A stretch of 38,791 bases of DNA from CAZCGA01 sp964498075 (GTDB lineage Bacteria > Desulfobacterota > Binatia > HRBIN30): contig CAZCGA010000051.1 in the NCBI GenBank assembly GCA_964498075.1, forward strand, positions 1 to 38,791, given 5' to 3'. The position numbers and the translations under genes are program-made. Below, one piece after another: positions 32,532 through 38,791 of this stretch. The notes beneath the pieces are model-generated. The model was not told where the DNA came from, made no database searches, and was given only the letters and a program-made list of their open reading frames with translations. Each line of letters begins with the position of its first letter. The first letter of the stretch is position 1.

Positions 32532-33623
32532 TCACGGTCCCAGAAAATCTGCTAGCGCGAGCGAGCAACCGCGGGCCTCGGCGCCCTGGACGCGGCCGAT
32601 GAGCTCCAACCCGTCGGCGCTCAGACGGCCGACGTCTTCGGTAAGGACGGCGACGGCCGTGCCGGCGTTGGCCAGATCGACGTGACAGAGTACGCCTCGC
32701 TCTCCGGCCGGCACCTCACGCAGGCTGCCCGGATCGAGCACACGGCTGCGCAGCCAGTGCGGGCCGGACTTGGCGCGGTGCGTATTGCGCCCGTGGTAGC
32801 GGTCGCGGATGACGTTGTCGTAGAGCTGTGAGGACAGCTCGGTCATCCCGTACTCGTTGACCACGAAGTAGCCGGGGATCGCGAAGAGGTTCCAGACGGC
32901 TTGCAGCACGCCGTTGCGCGACATCGGTCGGGGGGCGCCTTTGGCGCCGCCGGTGTCCATGAGCCGGCTGCTGTGCGGCAGGCGGAACGACCATCCCTGA
33001 TCGCGACAGCGATCGAAGAACCGGATCAACCCACCGGTCGTGGTCACGACGCACACCGGCGCACCGCTGCGCTCGCTGTCGCGCAACGCGTCGGCGAAGC
33101 CGTCGAAGTCCAAACGTCCAGCGGCGGCGAATACGGCGCTGTCCGGCGTGCCGAAGGTGTCGATCGCCCAAGCGACCATCTGCGCCAGCGAAGACTCTGG
33201 ACGTTCGACGGCGGAGGGGATGAGCGACAGGATGCGCAGCGTATCGACGTCCGGAAGGATGAACTCCTTGAGGCCGACGATTGCGGCGGCGTGATACAGC
33301 CGAAGATCCGGCAAGGCATGCCGGCTGCGGCGTTCGGTTCCGCGGGTGGTGCCGCTGCTGACAAAGGTACGCTCCGCGGGCCCACAAGACAGCTCCAGCT
33401 GCTTGAACGCCAGCGCCGGCACCGGCGGGATCTCGCGCCAGTCGCGTACCGTTGCGGGCGTCGTGCCGTGCCGCTCGCACACGCGTCGATACGCCGGGAT
33501 GCACTCGAACTGATGCGCGAACACCGCCAGCGCGAGATCCGCGAAGTCGGCACCGGCCGGGTCGCGGATGAACTGCAGGACCCTCTCGTGGATCGGGTGA
33601 ATGATCGCGGCTGCTGCTTCCAC
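32532..33623 (-). CDS. luxE: LuxE-like acyl-protein synthetase
   Basis: A 363-residue protein matching LuxE in length. LuxE activates a fatty acid with ATP to acyl-AMP and takes the acyl group on a Cys before handing it to LuxC. Visible motifs: VFAHQFECIPAYRRVCERHG and IPPVPALAFKQLELSC near the N-terminus, the phosphate-binding-like TFVSSGTTRGTERRS (about 87-100), and NEYGMTELSSQLYDNV near the C-terminal third, like A5-type motifs of adenylating enzymes. The GTG at 33623 is chosen because sequence before it in this frame is arginine-rich and overlaps the upstream hydrolase gene; no ATG is suitably placed. With LuxC nearby, a fatty-acid reductase complex is likely. Confidence 0.82.
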   Translation of the reverse strand: MEAAAAIIHPIHERVLQFIRDPAGADFADLALAVFAHQFECIPAYRRVCERHGTTPATVRDWREIPPVPALAFKQLELSCGPAERTFVSSGTTRGTERRSRHALPDLRLYHAAAIVGLKEFILPDVDTLRILSLIPSAVERPESSLAQMVAWAIDTFGTPDSAVFAAAGRLDFDGFADALRDSERSGAPVCVVTTTGGLIRFFDRCRDQGWSFRLPHSSRLMDTGGAKGAPRPMSRNGVLQAVWNLFAIPGYFVVNEYGMTELSSQLYDNVIRDRYHGRNTHRAKSGPHWLRSRVLDPGSLREVPAGERGVLCHVDLANAGTAVAVLTEDVGRLSADGLELIGRVQGAEARGCSLALADFLGP

Positions 33624-33678
33624 CGGCTTGGCGTTAGCTTGGGCGCGACTCGAGTTGTCGACGGGGCCACACCTTGTG

Positions 33679-34452
33679 CTACCGCCGTTCCCATTCGCCG
33701 CGCAAGAATGCCAACGCGGTCTCGACGAAACGATCGGCCAGGTCGCCGAAGATGGGGCCGTGCCCGCCGTTCGGAATGATCCAGAGGTACGATCGCGGGA
33801 TCGCCGTGTACATCTCCAGCGCGATGCTGGCCGGATAGAACGGATCCCGGTCGCCATGCACAATCAGAGTGCGGGCGGTGATCGTCGACAGGTACGGAGG
33901 CGTGAAGTTCATATCGTCGTAGCTGTCTTTGAAGGCGTTGCCTTGCTTCCACAGAGCGCAAATCTGATCGTCGCCATGCTTGTGGCGCTGCCGCATGACT
34001 TGCCACTCTTCGTCGGTTCGACCCTCGGTCGTCATCTGGCCCATGATGGCGCGCGCTTGCTCCGGGAAGTACGTCGTTGCGCTGACCAACACCATGCCCT
34101 CGACCCGGGTCGGTTGTCGAGTGGCCATGTGAAGCAGGGTGTTGCCTCCGGCGCTCATCCCGATCGCCTTGAACCGGTCGATTTTCAAGTAGTCGAGTAG
34201 GGCAAACACATCGAGTGCGGATTGGCGATGGGTGAACTCCGTCGACGGATTGGTTGACCGGCCGTGTCCGCGCAAATCCGGGATGAGCAGCTGATAGCCC
34301 CTGGGCGGTTCCTTGAAGATGAATCCCCAATCGACGCCCGAGCCGGTGAAGCCATGCAGCAGCACCAACGGCTCCCCTTGCCCGCGAATCTCGTGGTACA
34401 TCTGCATCCCGTTGATGGGCGCCGTCTGCCCGCGGGGTGATGATGTCTTCAT
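33679..34452 (-). CDS. Alpha/beta-hydrolase fold protein
   Basis: A 257-residue hydrolase. The fold's landmarks are in place: oxyanion-region LVLLHGFTGSGVDW, IPDLRGHGRSTNP, nucleophile elbow AIGMSAGGN with Ser100, acid Asp203 in LIVHGDRDPFYP, and His231 in PNGGHGPIFGDL. The substrate cannot be named; relatives include esterases, acyl-thioesterases and C-C hydrolases. Its place 55 bases upstream of a LuxE-like gene recalls the lux operon, where the acyltransferase LuxD, also an alpha/beta hydrolase, releases the fatty acid for LuxE. Sequence similarity to LuxD is not evident, so that role is only suggestive. The ATG at 34452 faces the secreted-protein gene divergently. Confidence 0.9.
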   Translation of the reverse strand: MKTSSPRGQTAPINGMQMYHEIRGQGEPLVLLHGFTGSGVDWGFIFKEPPRGYQLLIPDLRGHGRSTNPSTEFTHRQSALDVFALLDYLKIDRFKAIGMSAGGNTLLHMATRQPTRVEGMVLVSATTYFPEQARAIMGQMTTEGRTDEEWQVMRQRHKHGDDQICALWKQGNAFKDSYDDMNFTPPYLSTITARTLIVHGDRDPFYPASIALEMYTAIPRSYLWIIPNGGHGPIFGDLADRFVETALAFLRGEWERR

Positions 34453-34615
34453 TCGCCGTTCCCTTTCGGCCGCGATCTCTTACCAACTCCGGTGGCTTCA
34501 TTCCAACCAGGCTTCGTTTGCAGGTATGACTCCTTTGGGGTATCTGTTGTCGCCAACTTGAATGGGTTGCGGTGGGTGCTGACGTAGCGTGGGTCGCTCA
34601 AGGAGGGAAGTGCAC

Positions 34616-35419
34616 ATGAGGAGAGGGAGCATTCCGGCGACGCTATTGCTCGCGGCTGCCGTTCTAGCCTTGTCCCCGACCGTTTCGCAGGCGGGCATGG
34701 TCACGGGCACCGTGTCTAACACCGGGGTCACCAATCGCGATCTTACGTTCGAAGGAAGCGCGGATTGGGCGATTTGGGGATTCGCCAACAGCGGCACGAG
34801 CACGTCGTTGACGCCTGACGATCGCAAGAACGGCGGCGACGGCATCAGCGCGTTGACGGATATTTCGAACGGCACCCCGCTGCGCGGGCTGGGGCAGTTC
34901 GGCTTCTTTGCCCATTCCTTCGACTGGACGGACGGAACGCCGGTCGTATCGATTACCGGTGCGCTGGGCGGTCTTCAACACTTCACATCCTCGACGGGGC
35001 CAAATCCGGTCGGCGAAGGCTTCAGCTTCCAGGTCCCCGCAAGCCCGCAACACCGCAGGCTTCGCGTGTACGTTGCCACGCATGTCGGAACGTCGACGTT
35101 GACGGCGAGCTTGTCAGACGGCAGCGCGCCGGATTTCGTCCAGGATCAGGGCAACAACGTCTCGGCCAACTTGCCCGGTGTCTACGAGCTTCACTACGCT
35201 GCAGACTCTTCCGGGCAAACCCTGAACGTCCGGTTCGTTCTCACGCAAGGAACGGGCGCAAAGGATTCGAACGCGCAAGTGCATGCCGTGTCACTGACGC
35301 TTCCGAGCCGAATCGCGTCGACCCCGAGCCTGAGCGTCTTCGGTCTGTCGCTGCTTGGGGTCACGCTCGGCTTTGCTGGCCTTCTGTTGCTGCGCCGGAA
35401 GCAAGTGACGGCGCGGTGA
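34616..35419 (+). CDS. Secreted protein with IPTL/PEP-CTERM-like C-terminal sorting signal
   Basis: A 267-residue protein. An N-terminal signal peptide (about 1-25, ending TVSQAG) leads to a beta-rich middle (about 28-230) with many Thr, Ser, Asn and Gly, such as RRLRVYVATHVGTSTLTASL and GVYELHYAADSSGQTLNVRF, resembling a carbohydrate- or surface-exposed beta-sandwich, but no named family. The C-terminus has a short TPSLSVFG motif, a hydrophobic helix and a LLLLRRKQVTAR basic end. This tripartite layout is that of PEP-CTERM/IPTL-CTERM proteins, which exosortase-type enzymes are thought to process and attach to the cell surface or matrix. The ATG at 34616 has an AGGAGG site nine bases upstream. 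Confidence 0.8.
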   Translation: MRRGSIPATLLLAAAVLALSPTVSQAGMVTGTVSNTGVTNRDLTFEGSADWAIWGFANSGTSTSLTPDDRKNGGDGISALTDISNGTPLRGLGQFGFFAHSFDWTDGTPVVSITGALGGLQHFTSSTGPNPVGEGFSFQVPASPQHRRLRVYVATHVGTSTLTASLSDGSAPDFVQDQGNNVSANLPGVYELHYAADSSGQTLNVRFVLTQGTGAKDSNAQVHAVSLTLPSRIASTPSLSVFGLSLLGVTLGFAGLLLLRRKQVTAR

Positions 35420-35420
35420 C

Positions 35421-35918
35421 TCACCCACCCAGCTGCCGCAACGCTTCGTAGACCACGATCGAGACGGCGTTGGACAGGTTCAGACTGCGTACGTGCGGGC
35501 TGGCGATCGGGATCACGTAGGTCTCGTCGCGATGCGCGGCCAGCAACGCCGGCGGGAGCCCCTTCGTCTCCGCTCCGAAGACCAGGTGGTCGCCGGAGCG
35601 ATACTGCGCCACGAGGTAGCTGTGTGCGGCACGCGCGGAAAAGAAGTGCATCCTCGCATGCGGGTGCCGCCGGCGAAAGTGCTGCCAGTCGTCGTACACG
35701 TGCAGGTCCACGTGCGGCCAGTAGTCCAGCCCGGCGCGCTTGAGGTACCGGTCATCGAGCGAGAACCCGAGGGGCCGGATGAGGTGCAGACGCGTGTAGG
35801 TGGCGGCACACAACCGCGCGATGCTGCCGGTGTTCGGCGGGATCTCCGGTGCGACCAGGACGACGTGCAACCGCAGCGCGCCGTCAGGCGTGGCCGATGG
35901 GATGCGTGGTACCGCCAC
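35421..35918 (-). CDS. trmL: tRNA (cytidine(34)/uridine(34)-2'-O)-methyltransferase
   Basis: A 165-residue SPOUT methyltransferase that modifies the ribose of the wobble base in tRNA-Leu, using S-adenosylmethionine. Motifs: PEIPPNTGSIARLCAAT (motif 1), FGAETKGLPPALL (motif 2) and RSLNLSNAVSIVVYEALRQL (motif 3, trefoil knot). E. coli TrmL begins directly before motif 1, so a TTG at 35870 (MHVVLVAPEIPPN) matches the family start, while the GTG at 35918 adds 16 residues and overlaps the DUF1285 gene by 35 bases. I give the longer form. Last gene of the four-gene minus-strand unit. Confidence 0.94.
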   Translation of the reverse strand: MAVPRIPSATPDGALRLHVVLVAPEIPPNTGSIARLCAATYTRLHLIRPLGFSLDDRYLKRAGLDYWPHVDLHVYDDWQHFRRRHPHARMHFFSARAAHSYLVAQYRSGDHLVFGAETKGLPPALLAAHRDETYVIPIASPHVRSLNLSNAVSIVVYEALRQLGG

Positions 35919-36348
35919 AGCGGAGTTGAAACCGGCCGGGCCCCGTCTCTTCGATGAAGTTGGTCAGCTGGTAGTAGGCGGGGCGCAGGAAGCGGGCGCG
36001 CTCGGCGCCCTGCTTGACCCGACAGTACACCACGTTGTCGTTGCCGATCTGGATGCTCTGCGGGTCGAGCGGCTCGGTCGTACCATCGTTCAGCTCCACC
36101 GCCAGGCTACCCTGCGGATCGGCGTCCAGGGTGGTGACGACGTACGGGGTGTCTTCAATCTCGACGTCGGCGTGGTAACGCTCGTCGAGCCAGATCTCGT
36201 ATCCGCCCGACGGTTTGTGCCGCACGTGCCGGCTGAAGAGGAGCGCCAGACGCTGATGCGTGATCGGCTCGTCGTCGGCGTACCAGCGGCCGTCGCTGCG
36301 GAACGTCAGCTTCGAGGTGTGAATCGAGTAGAACCCGGCGCCCGGCAC
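35884..36348 (-). CDS. DUF1285 domain protein
   Basis: A 154-residue protein whose sequence follows the DUF1285 pattern: a FRSDGRWYADDEPITHQRLA start, LFSRHVRHKPSGGYEIWLDE, then EDTPYVVTTLDA and a beta-rich second half ending FQLRCGGTTHPIG. Function is unknown; the family is small, mostly single-domain and probably cytoplasmic. Starts at GTG 36348, 15 bases after the dtd stop, and overlaps the trmL gene's upstream start, so it is part of the dtd-DUF1285-trmL unit. Nothing links it to tRNA metabolism other than position between two tRNA quality or modification genes, which is worth noting. Confidence 0.8.
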   Translation of the reverse strand: MPGAGFYSIHTSKLTFRSDGRWYADDEPITHQRLALLFSRHVRHKPSGGYEIWLDERYHADVEIEDTPYVVTTLDADPQGSLAVELNDGTTEPLDPQSIQIGNDNVVYCRVKQGAERARFLRPAYYQLTNFIEETGPGRFQLRCGGTTHPIGHA

Positions 36349-36363
36349 CGTCGGTCCGCTCCG

Positions 36364-36831
36364 TCAGCGCTCCCGGCTGTCCAGCACGATGGTCACCGGA
36401 CCTTCGTTGACCAGCTCGACCTTCATGACTGCTCCAAACTCACCGGTCGCCACAGCAATTCCTTGGGCGCGTGCGCGCGAGACCAGGTGCTCGTACAGCG
36501 GGAGGGCGTGTTCCGGGCGCGCCGCATCGGTAAACGAGGGCCGCCGCCCCTTGCGGGTGTCGGCCAGGAGGGTGAACTGTGAAACCACCAGCAGGGCTCC
36601 GCGCAGATCGCGGAGCGACTGGTCAAACTTGCCGCTCGCGTTTTCGAAGATACGCAGGTCGAGCAGCTTGTCGAGCAGCCAATCCGCGTCGCCGTGCATA
36701 TCGTCCGCCGCGATGCCGAGGAGCACGAGCAGACCCCGACCGATCTCACCGGTCACCCGGCCGTCGACGGTCACTCGCGCCGCCGACACGCGCTGTAGCA
36801 CGGCCCGCACGCGGCACGCCTCGCGGCTCAT
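36364..36831 (-). CDS. dtd: D-aminoacyl-tRNA deacylase
   Basis: A 155-residue Dtd, a proofreading enzyme that removes D-amino acids (and glycine from tRNA-Ala) from mischarged tRNAs. Diagnostic motifs are the SQFTL motif at 84-88, GRRPSFTDAARPEHALPLYE, and the C-terminal FGAVMKVELVNEGPVTIVLD containing the Gly-Pro motif. The ATG at 36831 overlaps the stop of the poly-aspartate gene (ATGA); a GTG seven codons downstream would give the family's usual VRAVLQRVS-type start. Both are workable. It is followed by DUF1285 after 15 bases. Confidence 0.95.
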   Translation of the reverse strand: MSREACRVRAVLQRVSAARVTVDGRVTGEIGRGLLVLLGIAADDMHGDADWLLDKLLDLRIFENASGKFDQSLRDLRGALLVVSQFTLLADTRKGRRPSFTDAARPEHALPLYEHLVSRARAQGIAVATGEFGAVMKVELVNEGPVTIVLDSRER

Positions 36832-36992
36832 TCATCTACATCCCACTCGTCATCGTCATCGTCATCGTCGTCATCATCATCATCATCGTCGTCGAGGTCG
36901 TCATCGTCGTCGTCGAGGTCTTCGTCGTCGTCGTCCAAATCCTCGTCCTTTTCGTCCTCTTCGCGCTTCTTTCCCTCCAGCATCTCGTCCAT
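36828..36992 (-). CDS. Poly-aspartate miniprotein, unknown function
   Basis: A 54-residue protein that is nearly all Asp, Glu and Lys: MDEMLEGKKREEDEKDEDL, then runs of Asp up to fifteen long with scattered Glu and Leu, ending DEWDVDE. A strong AAGGAG ribosome site lies upstream of the ATG at 36992, and the stop shares ATGA with dtd, which argues it is translated. No fold is expected; the calculated charge is very negative. It could be a cation buffer, a nucleic-acid mimic or an intrinsically disordered partner of a basic protein. The coding sequence is a GAC/GAT trinucleotide repeat, so expansion of a short acidic gene is possible. Confidence 0.6.
   Translation of the reverse strand: MDEMLEGKKREEDEKDEDLDDDDEDLDDDDDDLDDDDDDDDDDDDDDDEWDVDE
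36848..36936 (-). repeat. GAC/GAT trinucleotide microsatellite
   Basis: An imperfect run of GTC/ATC triplets on the plus strand (GAC/GAT on the coding strand) within the poly-aspartate gene. Length is expected to vary by slippage in steps of one Asp, without changing frame. Confidence 0.75.
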
Positions 36993-37131
36993 GTCCCTTC
37001 TCCTTTCGCAGTTCATGCGCGGTGTGAGCGGCGTCCCCGTTGGCGAGAGCCCCGGATTGCACCGGGACTCCGTGCGCCTCTAGCGGCGAGCCTTGGTAAA
37101 GTCAACCAATGCTGGATTGGAACTGGGAGAG

Positions 37132-37151
37132 GGGCGACGCATATGTCGCCC
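37132..37151 (-). terminator. Hairpin directly after the topoisomerase stop codon
   Basis: GGGCGAC at 37132-37138 and GTCGCCC at 37145-37151 form a perfect 7-bp stem with a 6-base loop, adjacent to the stop codon at 37152-37154 on the minus strand. No U-tract follows, so it may need Rho or act as an mRNA 3' end. Confidence 0.5.
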
Positions 37152-38791
37152 TCACGATTGGGCGGTGGGGTCGCTTCCGGCAGTGGCCCGTGCCAGCAGC
37201 TCGGCGGCCTTGAAACGCTTCAGCGCCTTGCGGCCCTTTTGGGCGCGATGCGCCGGCTCGGGAAGGTGGAAGCGGCGTTCGCTGCCGTCCTCGGCGACCG
37301 CAATCGGCGGCGCGTCCCGCGCGTGGCAGACGGCGCCGACCAGGCGATCGCCCTTGTCGACGCGCATGAGGATGACGCCGCGTCCCGCGCCGGACAGCTC
37401 GGTGAGCTCCGCGGCCGGGAACACCAACACCTTGCCGGCGGCGGTGGCGGCGGTGACGGTGTCGCCGACCGCGGGGGCGANNNNNNNNNNGCTCGTCGCC
37501 CTCTTTGATGCGCGCGAAGCGCCGCCCGCTCTTGGTGGTCTCGCTGAGATCGGGCCGGCAGAAGAACCCCATGCCGCGAGCCGTTGCGACCAACCAGCGC
37601 GGCGCGCTGCGCTCGGCCGGCGCGTCGCCGTTGCTGCCGGGGACGAGGGCCGCGGCGATCACCCGTTCGCCATCCTTGAAGTTGAGCAGCGACTGCACCG
37701 GCTCCCCGTAGCCGGTGGTGGCGGGGACACTGCCGGCCGTCATCACGTAGGCGACGCCGAAGTTGGAGAACAGCGCCAAGTTGTCGCGCGTATTGCCTGG
37801 CAAGATCCATTTGGCCACGTCGCCCTCGCGTACACGCGTGGTGACAGGATCCTTCACCTCGCCGAGGCGCTTCATCCAGCCATCGCGCGTCACCACGACG
37901 GTGGTGTCCTCGTGGACGACGTAGGCTGCCGCGTCGTACACCAGCTCGGCACCGGCGCTGAGGACGCTGCGGCGCTTGTCGCCGTACTTCTGCGCCACCT
38001 CCTGCAATTCCGTCTCGACCATCTTCCAGCGCGCCTTCTTGTTCTTCAGCAGACCTTCGATCTCCTGCGCCCGCTGCTGCTTGGTGCGTTGCTCCTCGCG
38101 GATCTTGTCGATCTCCAAGCGCGCCAGCTGGTAGAGACGCGTCTCGAGGATGGCGTCCGCCTGCACCTCGTCGAGCTGGAACTCCTTCCGCAGCTTCGCC
38201 GCCGCGTCGGCCCGTGATGCCGATTGCCGGATGATCTTGATGGCGCGATCGAGGTTGGCGAACAGCTTGAGGAAGCCGGCGAGGATGTGTAGCCGTTCGC
38301 GCAGCTCGCGCAGCTCGTGCTCCAACCGGCGCGTCACCACCTCGAGCCGGAAATCGAGGAAGTGCCGGCACAGCTCACGCAGCGTCAGCCGTGCCGGCTG
38401 GCCGACGCCGGGAGTTGCGGTCGGCACCAGCGCGGTGAGGTTGACGTTGAAGTTGATCTGCAAGCCGGTGTGCTTGAACACGTAGGCCATGACCGCGTCC
38501 GGCGACGCGTCGGGCTTGATCTCGACGACGATGCGCACCACATCGGTCGACTCGTCGCGCACGTCGAGCGCCTGCGGTAAGCGCCGGCTGACGATGTGCT
38601 CGGCGATCTCCTCGACGATGCGCGCCTTGTTGGCGGTGTAGGGGATGGAGGTGACGATGACGCGTCGCCGGCGCTTGTCGATCGCCGTCACGTACTGCCC
38701 GCGCAGCCGCACCGCGCCTTGCCCGGTCTCGTAGATGGCGCGCAGCTCGCGCCGCGAGTTGAGGATCTCGCCGCCGGTCGGGAAGTCGGGA
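37152..38791 (-). CDS. DNA gyrase/topoisomerase IV subunit A, C-terminal part, with assembly gap
   Basis: The 5' end lies beyond the right edge; the visible part starts in frame at 38790 with PDFPTGGEILNSRRELRAIY, inside the breakage-reunion domain after the active-site Tyr. It continues through RGQYVTAIDKRRRRVIVTSI with its PYTANKARIVEEIAEH block, the coiled-coil region (RLEHELRELRERLHILAGFL), and a C-terminal beta-pinwheel-like region (SNFGVAYVMTAGSVPATTGY; GRGVILMRVDKGDRLVGAVC). Type IIA topoisomerase A subunits pass DNA through a double-strand break. No clear GyrA box (QRRGGKG) is visible, so ParC is as likely as GyrA. Ten Ns at 37481-37490 interrupt it; the frame before and after differs by one base if the gap is really 10, so the gap length is wrong. 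The protein ends at 37152 (AELLARATAGSDPTAQS). Confidence 0.9.
37481..37490. other. Assembly gap (10 N)
   Basis: Ten consecutive Ns inside the topoisomerase gene. One leftover base on the 5' side and two on the 3' side mean that an intact frame needs a gap length divisible by three, so 10 is a placeholder. Confidence 0.95.

Noticed and set aside
33679..34452. Calling the alpha/beta hydrolase luxD
   Set aside because: Position is suggestive, but the sequence shows only the generic fold motifs, which do not distinguish LuxD.
33044..34501. Minus-strand open frame of 485 codons crossing the LuxE-like and hydrolase genes
   Set aside because: It spans two recognised genes in another frame and has no motifs; it reflects GC-driven stop-codon scarcity.
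1..38791. CRISPR arrays, insertion sequences, prophage, tRNA or rRNA genes
   Set aside because: I looked for spaced direct repeats, transposase motifs, phage genes and tRNA-like cloverleafs and saw none; the repeats found are short palindromes, tandem duplications and microsatellites.

Overview
The window is a GC-rich bacterial chromosome segment, densely packed with genes. It comes from a Gram-negative, diderm organism: it carries a complete Mla phospholipid-transport operon, an Slp-type lipoprotein, an O-antigen-ligase-like protein and an alpha-2-macroglobulin/PBP1C pair. A B12-dependent ribonucleotide reductase, a secreted protein combining a CGNG...EECD cysteine-rich motif with Thr/Pro linkers and an EF-hand (dockerin-like) pair, and LuxC/LuxE homologues together suggest the 'deltaproteobacterial'/Candidatus Binatota-like lineages. 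That placement is inference, not proof. A 10-N gap, one frameshifted gene and one gene with an in-frame amber codon suggest a draft or metagenome-derived assembly. I saw no tRNA, rRNA, CRISPR array, insertion sequence or prophage, and no gene-free stretch longer than 300 bases; the largest is 17179-17410, about 230 bases.

Layout. 1-944: 3' end of nrdJ. 1048-1677 (-): a TetR regulator, separated from nrdJ by a perfect 10-bp hairpin. 1781-5790 (+): lytic transglycosylase, HtrA-like protease, DoxX-like protein, pirin (frameshifted) and an Slp-like lipoprotein. 5906-7267: polytopic O-antigen-ligase-like protein. 7269-15118: a 1905-residue alpha-2-macroglobulin with intact CLEQ thioester, overlapping penicillin-binding protein 1C. 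15204-17178: citrate synthase and an exported redoxin. 17411-20649: MacA (amber-interrupted), MacB-type ATPase and FtsX-like permease. 20656-25402 (-): dockerin-like secreted protein, EamA transporter, DUF4079-like membrane protein and a zinc alcohol dehydrogenase whose 3' end lies in a REP-like palindrome. 25521-29040 (+): mlaF-E-D-A-C, with mlaA inside the operon. 29059-34452: mostly minus-strand acyl-reduction region (alpha/beta hydrolase, LuxE-like acyl-protein synthetase, small Cys-rich exported protein, LuxC-like acyl-CoA reductase overlapping a class III aminotransferase), with one plus-strand unknown gene wedged in. 34616-35419 (+): a secreted protein with an IPTL/PEP-CTERM-like tail. 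35421-38791 (-): trmL, DUF1285 protein, dtd, a poly-aspartate miniprotein and the 3' part of a gyrA/parC-type topoisomerase.

How the genes work together. Three modules stand out. The yfhM-pbpC pair fits a periplasmic protease trap coupled to peptidoglycan repair. The mla operon encodes an inner-membrane ABC importer (F, E, D), the periplasmic carrier (C) and the outer-membrane extractor (A) in one transcript. The LuxE/LuxC/aminotransferase group could activate a fatty acid, reduce it to an aldehyde and aminate it. The 4-bp stop/start overlap of luxC with the aminotransferase gene is the strongest argument for this last, hypothetical, route and is the best candidate for an undescribed system here.
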